Shown here one piece after another: positions 20,597 through 28,866 of a DNA stretch of 64,000 nucleotides (positions are counted from its first letter, which is position 1; the number at the start of each line of letters is the position of its first letter). The stretch covers positions 1-64,000 of the forward strand of contig NZ_LMEA01000001.1 of NCBI RefSeq assembly GCF_001425235.1, in the 5' to 3' direction. The translations under genes and the position numbers were made by a program. The notes beneath the pieces were generated by a model that saw only the letters and a list, made by a program, of their open reading frames with translations, was not told the origin of the DNA and made no database searches. This DNA comes from Devosia sp. Root413D1 (GTDB lineage Bacteria > Pseudomonadota > Alphaproteobacteria > Rhizobiales > Devosiaceae).

Positions 20597-21379
20597 TTAC
20601 GCGAACTCTCTCGTCACCATCATCTGCTTGATCTCGGCGATTGCCTTGGCCGGGTTCAGCCCCTTGGGGCAGACCTTGGCGCAGTTCATGATGGTGTGGC
20701 AGCGATAGAGCTTGAACGGATCCTCGAGGTTGTCGAGCCGCTCCTCGGTGGCTTCGTCGCGGCTGTCGATCAGCCAGCGATAGGCCTGCAGCAGCACGGC
20801 AGGGCCGAGATACTTCTCGCCGTTCCACCAGTAGGACGGGCACGAGGTCGAGCAGCAGGCGCAGAGGATACATTCGTACAGCCCGTCGAGCTTGGCGCGG
20901 TCGTCGCGGCTCTGCAGCCACTCCTTTTCCGGCGTCGGCGTCGTGGTCTTCAGCCACGGCTCGATCGAGCGGTGCTGGTCGTAGAAGGTGGTGAGGTCCG
21001 GCACCAGGTCCTTGATGACAGGCATGTGCGGCAGCGGGTAGACGCTGATAGGGCCGGCGAAATCGTCCATGCCCTTGGTGCAGGCGAGCGTATTGGCGCC
21101 ACCGATATTCATCGAGCACGAGCCGCAGATGCCCTCGCGGCAGGAACGGCGCAGCGTCAGCGTCGGGTCGACCTTGTTCTTGATCCACAACAGTCCATCG
21201 AGCACCATCGGCCCGCAATCGTCGAGATCGATGAAATAGGTGTCGAGCCGCGGGTTCTCCCCACTGTCCGGATCATACCGGTACACCCGGTACTCCTTGA
21301 GCCGCGTCGCCCCCGCGGGCTTCGGCCAGGTCTTGCCCGGCATGATCCGCGAGTTCTTGGGGAGCGTCAGTTCAGCCAT
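20597..21379 (-). CDS. sdhB: Succinate dehydrogenase iron-sulfur subunit
   Basis: Carries the three Fe-S clusters between the flavoprotein and quinone. The 260-residue protein shows the 2Fe-2S set ([16 protein letters not shown] plus LACTKG), the [17 protein letters not shown] cluster and the C-terminal [17 protein letters not shown] cluster. It is separated from sdhA by five small genes, an unusual split of an operon that is normally contiguous. All genes run in the same direction. Confidence 0.97.
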   Translation of the reverse strand: MAELTLPKNSRIMPGKTWPKPAGATRLKEYRVYRYDPDSGENPRLDTYFIDLDDCGPMVLDGLLWIKNKVDPTLTLRRSCREGICGSCSMNIGGANTLACTKGMDDFAGPISVYPLPHMPVIKDLVPDLTTFYDQHRSIEPWLKTTTPTPEKEWLQSRDDRAKLDGLYECILCACCSTSCPSYWWNGEKYLGPAVLLQAYRWLIDSRDEATEERLDNLEDPFKLYRCHTIMNCAKVCPKGLNPAKAIAEIKQMMVTREFA

Positions 21380-21383
21380 GGTG

Positions 21384-21716
21384 TTACCCTACAACTTTGC
21401 ACGTCTTGAGCGCCGCGGCTGACGTGTTGGTCACCGCCATCACGTCATTGGCGCTCACATTGCCGATCACTGCGGGATCGAACAGTTTGCCCGGATCGGT
21501 CTGGGCATAAGTCGCGAGCTTCATCAGCTCCGGCTTCAGCTTGCTCGACAATTCCTTGGCGTAGCACTGGCAGCTTTCCGCCGTGGCGCCCGGCACCTTC
21601 GAGCAGGCATCGGCCACCGCCTGCGCATCAGCCGACAGCCCGCCGCAGCCGGTGAGCCAGAGCGTTGCGAACGCGCCGGCGACAAGTCCGAGGGCTTTCA
21701 TGGGGATGAGCGACAC
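21384..21716 (-). CDS. Small lipoprotein of unknown function
   Basis: About 110 residues. I prefer the GTG at 21716 because GAGGTG lies 6 nt upstream. The ATG at 21701 is also possible. The signal sequence ends in a lipobox LTGCGG. The mature part contains paired cysteines ([21 protein letters not shown]), a pattern shared with the next gene upstream (KTCMGIASDDALCSCKAD). The two probably arose from one family. It ends 4 bp before the sdhB start. Confidence 0.7.
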   Translation of the reverse strand: MSLIPMKALGLVAGAFATLWLTGCGGLSADAQAVADACSKVPGATAESCQCYAKELSSKLKPELMKLATYAQTDPGKLFDPAVIGNVSANDVMAVTNTSAAALKTCKVVG

Positions 21717-21736
21717 GGGCGGCACCTCTTTGTTGG

Positions 21737-22027
21737 TCAATAGTTCGGCTTGCAGATCTGGTTCGATTTGGCGACGTAGGTGTTATACGCCGCATACTGG
21801 CCTTCCGGCGGCGACTTGCCCTTCATCGAGGCGATCACCATGGCCATGAATTCCTCGTCGATCAGCGTCATCGCCGCATCGGCCTTGCACGAACAGAGCG
21901 CATCGTCCGAAGCAATGCCCATGCAGGTCTTGTAGAAATCTGCCTTCTGCGCCTCGGTCGGCGCAGCCTGCGCCACGCCCGACAGCATCCCCAGCGCCAA
22001 GAGCGCCACCAAAACCCGCTTCATCAT
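21737..22027 (-). CDS. Small secreted cysteine-motif protein
   Basis: 96 residues with a cleavable signal peptide (KRVLVALLALGMLSGVAQAA). The mature helical domain has the spacing C-x(9)-CxC (TCMGIASDDALCSC). It starts from ATGATG at 22027/22024. It is one of a run of five small genes between sdhA and sdhB. The function is unknown, but the resemblance to the neighbouring lipoprotein suggests a common fold. Confidence 0.7.
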   Translation of the reverse strand: MMKRVLVALLALGMLSGVAQAAPTEAQKADFYKTCMGIASDDALCSCKADAAMTLIDEEFMAMVIASMKGKSPPEGQYAAYNTYVAKSNQICKPNY

Positions 22028-22041
22028 TCGCCCCGTCTCTC

Positions 22042-22485
22042 TCACCGCAATTCTTTGCGGATCATCAGTTTCAAACCCGACCAGATTTCGCTGACCGCCG
22101 CCACCTTGATATCGACCAGCCCGATCGGCAGTACCACCTCACGGATCACATCTTCGGTGATATCGGTCGGCACTTTTGATGCCTTCTTCGGCCACGAAAT
22201 CCAGATCACCCCATCGCGGGTGATGGCCTCCAGCAGCGGCCGCGCATTATCCTCGAGCACGCCGCGCGAGGCGGTAAAGCCATGCACGAAGTCCCAGCTC
22301 GTGCTGCCGCGCCACGCATCCCACTCGGACACGCGCACTTCGGCAAACTCTCGCGCCACCGCCAGCTCACCGAGCTCACCCGGCAGCCCGAGAAACAGCG
22401 CCCGCTGCCCATCCTTCAGGCCGAGTTTCTGCGGCAGCGGCGTGCCGGAATAGCCTGACGATATGTCCACTCCGGGCGTCATACG
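22042..22485 (-). CDS. DUF3052 family protein
   Basis: 147 residues starting MTPGVDISSGYSGTPLPQKL at the ATG 22485. The frame is open to 22776 but the upstream part is the shadow of the next gene. The GYSGTPLxxKLGxxxG opening followed by a nucleotide-fold-like LFLGLPGEL is the DUF3052 signature. It also has VIWISWPKKASKVPTDIT in the second half, as that family does. The function is unknown. Its first ~25 codons are duplicated at the start of the next gene upstream. Confidence 0.85.
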   Translation of the reverse strand, partial: RMTPGVDISSGYSGTPLPQKLGLKDGQRALFLGLPGELGELAVAREFAEVRVSEWDAWRGSTSWDFVHGFTASRGVLEDNARPLLEAITRDGVIWISWPKKASKVPTDITEDVIREVVLPIGLVDIKVAAVSEIWSGLKLMIRKELR

Positions 22486-22991
22486 ACATACCCTGTCTTG
22501 GACCAGTCGATGTTCTTTGCCCTTTCGAACCGGCCATCCTCTAGCCCACCCGCGCACTCCGTCAGCACGAGGTGGTTGGAATCCTCGAACGAAATCTTGC
22601 AGTCGAGTGCGCCGGCCGCCGCCCATGCCCAAGACCCGGTTCCGACCTTGGCATAGAAGCGCCCCTTCGACACGCGATAGGTGGCGCGCCACTTCGGGTC
22701 GACACTTAGTGAGGGTGGCCCGTACATCGATCCGTTTCGGACAACGCAGAATGCCTTCGTCTCGCCGTGCCAGCAATCAGCTATCGCCAGTTCCAGGCCG
22801 ACATCCGTTGCCACCACGGGTACCAGCGGCTTGTCGCTATGGGGCGAGACTGGCGTTGATGAGCATGCCGATACGGCTAGTAACGCTGCCGGCAGAGCAA
22901 TGCACAGCACCCCGGACAGCGCCCGCGGCCCAGCCTTGAGCCCCAGCTTCTGCGGCAGTGGCGTGCCTGAAGAGCCAGCTGCAGCGGTCAT
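22479..22991 (-). CDS. Lipoprotein-like protein carrying a duplicated DUF3052 N-terminus
   Basis: A 170-residue frame whose first ~25 residues (SGTPLPQKLGLKAGPRAL) copy the start of the DUF3052 protein next to it. It then runs straight into a signal-like segment (VLCIALPAALLAVSACSS) with a lipobox. The mature part (DCWHGETKAFCVVRNG) resembles the following gene's QGCWHEGNSLLCFERTG. It therefore looks like a gene whose 5' end was replaced by a duplicated fragment. Whether the embedded signal still works is unclear. Its start overlaps the preceding stop by 4 nt. Confidence 0.65.
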   Translation of the reverse strand: MTAAAGSSGTPLPQKLGLKAGPRALSGVLCIALPAALLAVSACSSTPVSPHSDKPLVPVVATDVGLELAIADCWHGETKAFCVVRNGSMYGPPSLSVDPKWRATYRVSKGRFYAKVGTGSWAWAAAGALDCKISFEDSNHLVLTECAGGLEDGRFERAKNIDWSKTGYVV

Positions 22992-23440
22992 TCGGATATC
23001 GTCTCCGACAAGAAGAGATAGCCGAACTGCGCTGGCAAATAACTGTAGGCGTCATCGACCGCGCGACCACCCCTATCGGATCTGGCGCAGTTGATCAGTC
23101 GAAATGAAACCCTCGGACGCATCAACACATCGCAAATCATCTGGCGATTGGCGGTTATCGGACCGTCGCCGCGCATATTGTTGAGGCGCAGCTTTCCTGC
23201 CGCAACCCTGTAGGACCCGAGATAGGCCCAGCCTCCCTCGGCACCACCAGAAACTCGCTCGGTGAATCGCCCGGTCCGCTCGAAGCAGAGCAGGGAGTTA
23301 CCCTCGTGCCAACAACCCTGCAGAAGTGCCTTTATCTCGCCATCGGTGGCCTTCAGGTCACCAGCTTGAGCCGTCATCGACAAGATGGCCACAAGCGGGA
23401 GCGCTGCCAGCAGAGCTATCGCACGCGCCCGCCGCCGCAC
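22988..23440 (-). CDS. Secreted hypothetical protein, paralogue of the downstream lipoprotein
   Basis: 150 residues with a signal peptide (RAIALLAALPLVAILSMTAQA). The mature domain begins LKATDGEIKALLQGCWHEGN and contains four cysteines. The CWHxG...CFxRxG pattern recurs in the gene downstream (22479-22991), so the pair are likely diverged copies. The stop at 22988 overlaps the next start (ATGA), and the start lies 1 bp after the sdhA stop. It is therefore translated from the sdh message. Confidence 0.7.
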   Translation of the reverse strand: MRRRARAIALLAALPLVAILSMTAQAGDLKATDGEIKALLQGCWHEGNSLLCFERTGRFTERVSGGAEGGWAYLGSYRVAAGKLRLNNMRGDGPITANRQMICDVLMRPRVSFRLINCARSDRGGRAVDDAYSYLPAQFGYLFLSETISE

Positions 23441-23441
23441 T

Positions 23442-25250
23442 TCAGTACACTCGGGCCTTCGGCGCGATCTTCTTCAAACTGATCCCGCCCTCGCTCTCCG
23501 GCGTCAGCGGGTCGACGTGGACCGGCCGGTAGCCGAGGTCGACCTTGCCCGCATCATTGATCCAGCTCAGCGTGTGCTTGCGCCAGTTGACATCGTCGCG
23601 GTTCGGGAAATCCTCGTGCGCGTGGGCGCCACGGCTCTCGTGCCGGGCTTCTGCCGAGACCACCGTGGTTGCGGCGCAAGCCATCAGGTTCTCGAGCTCC
23701 AGCGTTTCCACCAGGTCTGAGTTCCAGATCATCGAGCGGTCAGAAACCTTGAGGTCGCTGAGTTCGCCATAGAGCGCGGTAATGCGTTCGACGCCCGACT
23801 TCAGCGATTCCGACGTCCGGAACACCGCCGCATCCTCCTGCATGATGCGCTGCATCTTGTCGCGCACTTCAGCCGTCGGGGAGCTGCCATTGGCGTGCCG
23901 CAGCCGGTCGAAGCGGGCGAGGATGCGCTCGTCTTCCGAGGCGCGGGCCGCCGGCACCATCGAACCCTTGTCGACCACTTTGGCCGCCCGGAGCGCCGCG
24001 GCCCGGCCGAACACCACGAGGTCGGTCAGGGAGTTCGAACCCAGCCGGTTGGCGCCATGCACCGAAGCACAGGCCGCTTCGCCCGCCGCCATCAGCCCCG
24101 GCACCACGCGGTCCGGATCGCCTTCGGTCGGGTTCAGCACCTCGCCGTGATAGTTCGCGGGGATGCCGCCCATATTGTAATGCACCGTCGGCAGCACCGG
24201 GATCGGCTCGCGCGTCAGGTCGACGCCGGCGAAGATCTTGGCCGATTCCGTGATGCCCGGGAGCCGCTCGTGCAGGACTTTCGGGTCAAGATGGTCGAGA
24301 TGGAGGAAGATGTGGTCCTTCTTCGGCCCGACGCCGCGCCCTTCGCGGATTTCGATGGTCATGCAGCGGCTCACGACGTCGCGCGATGCCAGGTCCTTGG
24401 CGTTGGGCGCATAGCGCTCCATGAAGCGCTCACCCTCGGAATTGGTGAGATAGCCGCCCTCGCCGCGCGCCCCTTCAGTGATCAGCACACCCGCGCCATA
24501 GACCCCGGTGGGGTGGAACTGCACGAACTCCATGTCCTGCAGCGGCAGCCCGGCCCGCGCCACCATGCCGTTGCCGTCGCCGGTGCAGGTATGGGCCGAG
24601 GTCGCCGAGAAGTAGGCCCGGCCATAACCGCCGGTCGCCAGCACTACCAGCTTGGCGCGGAACCGATGCAGCGTGCCGTCATCGAGCTTCCAGGCCATCA
24701 CGCCCTGGCACGAGCCATCGGCGCCCATGATCAGGTCGAGCGCAAAATACTCGATGAAGAACTGCGCGTTGTTCCTGAGGCTCTGCCCATAAAGCGTGTG
24801 GAGAATGGCGTGCCCGGTGCGGTCGGCCGCGGCGCAGGTGCGCTGCACCGGCGGGCCATCGCCGAATTCCGTCATATGGCCGCCGAACGGCCGCTGGTAG
24901 ATGGTGCCTTTTTCGGTGCGCGAGAACGGCACGCCATAGTGCTCGAGTTCGTAGATCGCCGCCGGCGCCTCGCGCGCCAGGTATTCCATGGCGTCGTTGT
25001 CGCCCAGCCAGTCCGACCCCTTGACGGTGTCGTACATGTGCCACTGCCAGCTGTCGGGGCCCATATTGCCCAGCGACGCGGCGATGCCGCCCTGTGCCGC
25101 CACGGTGTGCGAGCGGGTCGGGAACACTTTGGTGATGCAGGCGGTGTTGAGCCCCTGCTCGGCCATGCCCAGCGTCGCGCGCAGCCCGGCGCCGCCAGCA
25201 CCGACAATGACCACGTCGAATTCGTGGTCGATGATCTCGTAAGCGGCCAT
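23442..25250 (-). CDS. sdhA: Succinate dehydrogenase flavoprotein subunit
   Basis: Catalytic FAD subunit of complex II. The 602-residue protein has the FAD-binding GAGGAGLRA, the covalent-flavin histidine at about 48 ([14 protein letters not shown]), the active-site [21 protein letters not shown] stretch and [19 protein letters not shown]. Length and motifs are standard. sdhD ends upstream with a 5-bp gap. Confidence 0.98.
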   Translation of the reverse strand: MAAYEIIDHEFDVVIVGAGGAGLRATLGMAEQGLNTACITKVFPTRSHTVAAQGGIAASLGNMGPDSWQWHMYDTVKGSDWLGDNDAMEYLAREAPAAIYELEHYGVPFSRTEKGTIYQRPFGGHMTEFGDGPPVQRTCAAADRTGHAILHTLYGQSLRNNAQFFIEYFALDLIMGADGSCQGVMAWKLDDGTLHRFRAKLVVLATGGYGRAYFSATSAHTCTGDGNGMVARAGLPLQDMEFVQFHPTGVYGAGVLITEGARGEGGYLTNSEGERFMERYAPNAKDLASRDVVSRCMTIEIREGRGVGPKKDHIFLHLDHLDPKVLHERLPGITESAKIFAGVDLTREPIPVLPTVHYNMGGIPANYHGEVLNPTEGDPDRVVPGLMAAGEAACASVHGANRLGSNSLTDLVVFGRAAALRAAKVVDKGSMVPAARASEDERILARFDRLRHANGSSPTAEVRDKMQRIMQEDAAVFRTSESLKSGVERITALYGELSDLKVSDRSMIWNSDLVETLELENLMACAATTVVSAEARHESRGAHAHEDFPNRDDVNWRKHTLSWINDAGKVDLGYRPVHVDPLTPESEGGISLKKIAPKARVY

Positions 25251-25255
25251 GCGGA

Positions 25256-25660
25256 CTAACCCCAGAAGACGAGCTTGGCGATGGCGCCTAGCGCCACCAC
25301 GAAGAAGAAACCGACGAACAGGTTATTGGCGAGCATCGCCCAGCCATGTTCGCCCTTGTCGAAATAATCCTCGATCGTATCGCGCATACCGTTGCGCATA
25401 TGGATCGAGACGTTGATCACCAGCAGCGCCAGCCCGATGGCGACGAACGGGTTGCGGGCCAGCTCGATCATCTCGGCCGGCGCGCGGCTCGCGAGGCTGA
25501 CCACGAACCAGATGATGAAGATCGAAAAAACGATGTTGATCGCGCCGGTGATGCGCTGGGTGATGAAGCGCCGGGTCGAGGCCTTGGCCTTGCCGTAACG
25601 CGTCGCGGGGTTCTGGATCTGGGCCCGCGTGGGTTTGCCGAGAACGCTCATTTGAACCAC
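25256..25660 (-). CDS. sdhD: Succinate dehydrogenase membrane anchor subunit
   Basis: 134 residues with three transmembrane helices and the [17 protein letters not shown] motif near the quinone/haem site, as in alphaproteobacterial SdhD. It overlaps the end of sdhC by 13 bp and precedes sdhA by 5 bp. The short length is normal for this subunit. Confidence 0.94.
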   Translation of the reverse strand: MVQMSVLGKPTRAQIQNPATRYGKAKASTRRFITQRITGAINIVFSIFIIWFVVSLASRAPAEMIELARNPFVAIGLALLVINVSIHMRNGMRDTIEDYFDKGEHGWAMLANNLFVGFFFVVALGAIAKLVFWG

Positions 25661-26034
25661 ACGAAGATTGCCCAGACGATCAGCGTCACGAGGATCGAGG
25701 CCCCGAGCTGGATCCGCACCGCCAGCTCACGGCCGTTTGCGTCCATCGCCTTGGCGGTATCCCAGACGAAGTGCCGGATGCCGCCAAACATGTGGTGGAA
25801 CAGCACCCAGGTGTAGCCGAACAGCACCAGCTGGCCGAGCCACATGCCGAACAGCCAGGTGACGAAATCGAAGAAGCCGCCGCCGACCGCCGCCCCCACC
25901 AGCCACAGCACCAACAGCAGGGTGCCGCCATAGAGCGCAATGCCGGTCGCGCGGTGCACGATCGACATCGTCATGGTGAGCGTGAAGCGGTAGATCGAAA
26001 GATGCGGCGAAAGCGGCCGTGAAGAGGGAGCCAT
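25648..26034 (-). CDS. sdhC: Succinate dehydrogenase cytochrome b556 subunit
   Basis: 128 residues with the family start RPLSPHLSIYRF, the quinone-site SIVHRATGIALYGG and the haem-ligand region GGIRHFVWDTAKAMD. Three transmembrane helices are visible. First gene of the sdh operon. The promoter presumably lies in 26035-26180, where I could not pick an unambiguous site. Confidence 0.95.
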   Translation of the reverse strand: MAPSSRPLSPHLSIYRFTLTMTMSIVHRATGIALYGGTLLLVLWLVGAAVGGGFFDFVTWLFGMWLGQLVLFGYTWVLFHHMFGGIRHFVWDTAKAMDANGRELAVRIQLGASILVTLIVWAIFVWFK

Positions 26035-26179
26035 GCTAGTCTCGCGCCTCGCCCGCCGAGAAGGCCGGGCGCTCCAGTTTGGAATGGTTCGAGACTTCTA
26101 GCGGCGCTTTGCCCGGAGGTCAAAGGCTCTGCTTATGCCGAGCATTGCACTTTGGTTCTGTTATGCGCTGAGCGCATCT

Positions 26180-26410
26180 CTAGCGGCGTGGGGAGCCGAG
26201 CACCTCGGGCGCGGCCCGCAGCGCCTCGAGCGTGAGCAACAGGCTCAGCACTCGCTCGCTGCTGGGTCCGGACGCCACCGGGGTGGCGGACGAAAGCGTG
26301 GTCGAAGCGATCAGCCTTTGGCTGTCTTCGGCCAGGACATCCCGCACCAGGTTGCCCTGCATCGCGAGGATCGCGAGTGCAATGACGGTTCCTGCTGCGA
26401 GTCTGCCCAT
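26180..26410 (-). CDS. Small exported hypothetical protein
   Basis: 76 residues with an N-terminal hydrophobic segment (AAGTVIALAILAMQGNLV). The ATG is preceded by GGGACGAAAGAG, a plausible ribosome-binding site. The rest is Ser/Leu-rich without motifs. It is short and unsupported by any recognised family, so it may be spurious. Confidence 0.4.
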   Translation of the reverse strand: MGRLAAGTVIALAILAMQGNLVRDVLAEDSQRLIASTTLSSATPVASGPSSERVLSLLLTLEALRAAPEVLGSPRR

Positions 26411-26561
26411 CTCTTTCGTCCCTGTTGCGGGCGACCGGTATCCGGTTTCCGCTGCTTGAGGAGACTTCTAGCTGCCTTCACTTGGCCCGGCGCTGAAGCC
26501 GCTATTCACAATCGGTTCAGCAACGCATGATCTTTGTGCCGGTTCCCGGAGGAGAGATGAC

Positions 26562-27191
26562 GTGAACGAAAAAGTACGGGTGCTCGGCGAACAGGTGCTG
26601 TCGAACAACTGGGGCCTGGTGAAGAAAACCACCATCGAGCTCAAGCGCCGCAATGGCGAATGGCAGCGCCAGGAGCGCGAAACCTACGATCGCGGCGATG
26701 GCGCCGGGGTGCTGCTCTACAACCGCGCCCAGCGCACCGTCATCCTCACCCGCCAATTCCGCTTCCCGGTCTTCGCCCATGGCGAACACGCTACGCGTGG
26801 CGACCCGGGTACGCGTGGCGACCTGGGTACGCGTGGCGACCCGGGCTGGCTCATCGAGGTCGTGGCCGGCAAGCTCGACGGCGACCACCCGGTGACCACC
26901 GCGAAGAAGGAGGCCGAGGAAGAATCCGGCTACCGCGTCCACGACGTCGAGCTGGTGATGAGCGCTTACATGAGCCCCGGCTCGGTCACCGAGAAGCTCT
27001 CGCTGTTCCTCGCCGAATACGACGCGGACTCAAAAGTCTCGGCCGGCGGCGGCCTCGAGCATGAAGGCGAAGACATCGAAGTGCTGGAACTCGGCATCGA
27101 CGCCGCGCTCGAGATGATCGCATCAGGCGAAATCGCCGACGCCAAAACCATCATGCTGCTGCAGCATGTGAGGTTGAAGGGGATACTCTGA
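26562..27191 (+). CDS. NUDIX hydrolase (NudK/ADP-ribose pyrophosphatase-like)
   Basis: 209 residues. The NUDIX box is present (AGKLDGDHPVTTAKKEAEEESGYRV), with the REUXEE core as KEAEEES. The N-terminal layout (EQVLSNNWGLVKKTTIELKR, then LTRQFRFPVF) matches GDP-mannose/ADP-ribose pyrophosphatases of the NudK group. Between FPVFAHGEHA and WLIEVVAGKLD the protein has three copies of TRGD(P/L)G encoded by an 18-bp tandem repeat, where NudK has only a short loop. The insertion lies in a surface loop before the NUDIX box, so activity may be preserved. Confidence 0.88.
   Translation: MNEKVRVLGEQVLSNNWGLVKKTTIELKRRNGEWQRQERETYDRGDGAGVLLYNRAQRTVILTRQFRFPVFAHGEHATRGDPGTRGDLGTRGDPGWLIEVVAGKLDGDHPVTTAKKEAEEESGYRVHDVELVMSAYMSPGSVTEKLSLFLAEYDADSKVSAGGGLEHEGEDIEVLELGIDAALEMIASGEIADAKTIMLLQHVRLKGIL
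26792..26845 (+). repeat. Three in-frame 18-bp tandem repeats within the NUDIX gene
   Basis: Units TACGCGTGGCGACCCGGG (26792-26809, 26810-26827, 26828-26845). The middle one differs by a single C-to-T. Being a multiple of three, copy-number changes would leave the reading frame intact. Confidence 0.9.
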
Positions 27192-27219
27192 GGGGGATGT
27201 CCCCGGGATCCGCCCCACC

Positions 27220-27312
27220 CACCGGGTCATTCCCGCGAAAGCGGGAACCTCCGTTTGGGAGCTTGCGGCACGCACAGAAAACAGAGTGCCCGCTTTCGCG
27301 GGGTGACACCGA
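27220..27312. repeat. Palindromic intergenic element
   Basis: Inverted arms with internal hairpins (TCATTCCCGCGAAAGCGGGA at 27227-27246 and a complementary arm around 27285-27312). Same family as 2957-3103 and 60942-61045. It lies between the convergent NUDIX gene and the next small gene. Confidence 0.7.
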
Positions 27313-27336
27313 GTATGGGGTTGGAGCAGCGAAAGC

Positions 27337-27573
27337 TCAGTTCGTTACGAACGGGTCCGCATCCACGTCCAGCGTTGCATAGCCCTCGGGCAGCTTCACC
27401 GTGAACTCGGCGCCGGTTTCGCGCGGATCGAGCATCAGCATCGACAGAATCTGCGCCTTGGCCAGCGACGGCGCCGGCTTGACAGTCCCGTCCTGCGGCT
27501 GGCTGGCGAACACCGCGAGCGGCAGCGCCAGGGCGGCAAGTGCGGCGGCGGCGACAATCAGCTTGATCTGCAT
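27337..27573 (-). CDS. Small secreted hypothetical protein
   Basis: 78 residues with a clean signal peptide (IKLIVAAAALAALALPLAVFAS). The mature part (ILSMLMLDPRETGAEFTVKLPEGYATLDVDADPF) looks like a folded or conserved small domain rather than random sequence. No family is recognised. Convergent with the NUDIX gene. Confidence 0.6.
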   Translation of the reverse strand: MQIKLIVAAAALAALALPLAVFASQPQDGTVKPAPSLAKAQILSMLMLDPRETGAEFTVKLPEGYATLDVDADPFVTN

Positions 27574-27687
27574 TTCGGGACCTCAAAAACCTGGCGCATC
27601 CCAGCGCGTTTGTTGTCCCCTTCTAGCCCCGCCTGCCCGAACCCGCCTTGAACCCATCGTTCATGTTCGGTTTAGGCCACACACCCG

Positions 27688-28128
27688 CTACAGCTCTCCC
27701 CGCAGCACCCTCGCCTCCGGCAGCGCCAGATAGGCCTGAGGCACCGGCTGCGCGAAATAATCCATGGTGAATTCCTCGCCCAGCTCCACCGCCCGGCCGC
27801 ATCGCATGTGTCGCCCGTCCGGGTCGATCACCACATTGGGGTCGGACGAATGGTTGATCAGCCCGTAGCTGGTTCTCAGCGGCCGGACCAGCAGCAGCTT
27901 CGGCGTCACCGCGTTCCATTCCAGCGTCTCGAGCACCTCAGGGAACCGCTCCCACTCGACCAGTTGTCCATCGAGTTCGGCCAGCAGCTCCCCGGCCTTG
28001 CGCGCCCGGCTGCTGAACAGCCCGCGTCCGGCGATCCGGCTTGGCCCCACCACCGCGTCGGCGACAGTCGGCACGAACGCCCCGTCGCCGAGGAACGCCT
28101 CGGTAAAGCTGTCGATATGTACATTCAT
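27688..28128 (-). CDS. SET-domain-like protein
   Basis: 146 residues from the ATG at 28128. The core reads VVGPSRIAGRGLFSSRARKA, then LINHSSDPNVVIDPDGR, ending GEEFTMDYF. These are the GRGLF, NHSxxPN and GEELxxDY motifs of SET lysine methyltransferases, the last two forming the cofactor pseudoknot. Small bacterial SET proteins are known but their targets are mostly undefined. Its ATG overlaps the stop of the upstream alpha/beta hydrolase (ATGA). The frame stays open to 29286, but that upstream part is a shadow. Confidence 0.8.
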   Translation of the reverse strand: MNVHIDSFTEAFLGDGAFVPTVADAVVGPSRIAGRGLFSSRARKAGELLAELDGQLVEWERFPEVLETLEWNAVTPKLLLVRPLRTSYGLINHSSDPNVVIDPDGRHMRCGRAVELGEEFTMDYFAQPVPQAYLALPEARVLRGEL

Positions 28129-28799
28129 CTTGCCGCCTCCTCGAGCAGTCCGCTGAGTTCCTCCGGCTTGTCGACGGGCACATCGTGGCCGCATTTGACC
28201 TCGCGAACCGTCCATTCGGGCTGATTGCGGAACCCATCCGCGATGCCCTGGAAACCGTTCCAGCCGGTGGCGACGATATAGGTCTTCCTGGGCACCGCCT
28301 TGTAGGCGCCTGTGACCTTCAGCCGCTCGGTCAGCGTCGCGGTCGGCTGCGGCGAAGCCTTGCTCTCCACCCAGGCGCGATCCGCCTCGTCGAGGTAGTC
28401 GCCCGGCGAAGAGGGCGGCGACTCGGTGAGTTGACCGCTCAGTTCCCAGCCCGGTGCGAAATCGGTGAACCCCTGTCCGTCCTCGGGCACGAAGGCATCG
28501 AGATAGACGATTGAGCGAACCTTCTTGCCGAGCCGCTCTACCGCCCCGGTGGCGACGATCCCGCCATAGGAATGTGCCACCAGCACGATGTCCTCGAGGT
28601 CGTTCCACCGCACCTCGTTGACGATGTCGTCGATATGGGTGCTGAGATTGATCGGCAGCTGGTTGAGATGCGAGCGTTCGGCGAGCCCGCTCAGCGTCGG
28701 CGCATGCACCTTGTGGCCCCGCGCCCGCAGCCGGTCTATCACACGCACCCATGACCAGCTCCCCGTCCACGCTCCATGCACGATCACGAACGTCGCCAT
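28125..28799 (-). CDS. Alpha/beta-fold hydrolase (HNL/esterase-like)
   Basis: 224 residues. The start ATG at 28799 follows GGAGGAAGAG. A TTG at 28811 is the upstream alternative. It has the oxyanion-side HGAWTGSWSW, the nucleophile elbow AHSYGG, and the late His in KCGHDVPV. The short plant methylesterase/hydroxynitrile-lyase-like lid is visible. The substrate is unknown. It is divergent from the HxlR regulator across the repeat array at 28812-28864 and is probably its target. It is coupled to the SET-like gene downstream. Confidence 0.88.
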   Translation of the reverse strand: MATFVIVHGAWTGSWSWVRVIDRLRARGHKVHAPTLSGLAERSHLNQLPINLSTHIDDIVNEVRWNDLEDIVLVAHSYGGIVATGAVERLGKKVRSIVYLDAFVPEDGQGFTDFAPGWELSGQLTESPPSSPGDYLDEADRAWVESKASPQPTATLTERLKVTGAYKAVPRKTYIVATGWNGFQGIADGFRNQPEWTVREVKCGHDVPVDKPEELSGLLEEAAR

Positions 28800-28811
28800 C
28801 TCTTCCTCCAA

Positions 28812-28864
28812 TGATTGCGTTTTGCAAGTGATTGCGTTTTACAACCAATGATTGTATTTTGCAA
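28812..28864. promoter_or_regulatory. Three operator-like direct repeats between hydrolase and hxlR-type genes
   Basis: Copies at 28812-28827 (TGATTGCGTTTTGCAA), 28829-28844 (TGATTGCGTTTTACAA) and 28849-28864 (TGATTGTATTTTGCAA). Each contains a TTG-n7-CAA dyad. The third ends 2 bp before the regulator's ATG and the first begins 12 bp upstream of the hydrolase start. They are likely binding sites of the divergently encoded HxlR protein. Confidence 0.75.
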
Positions 28865-28866
28865 CC

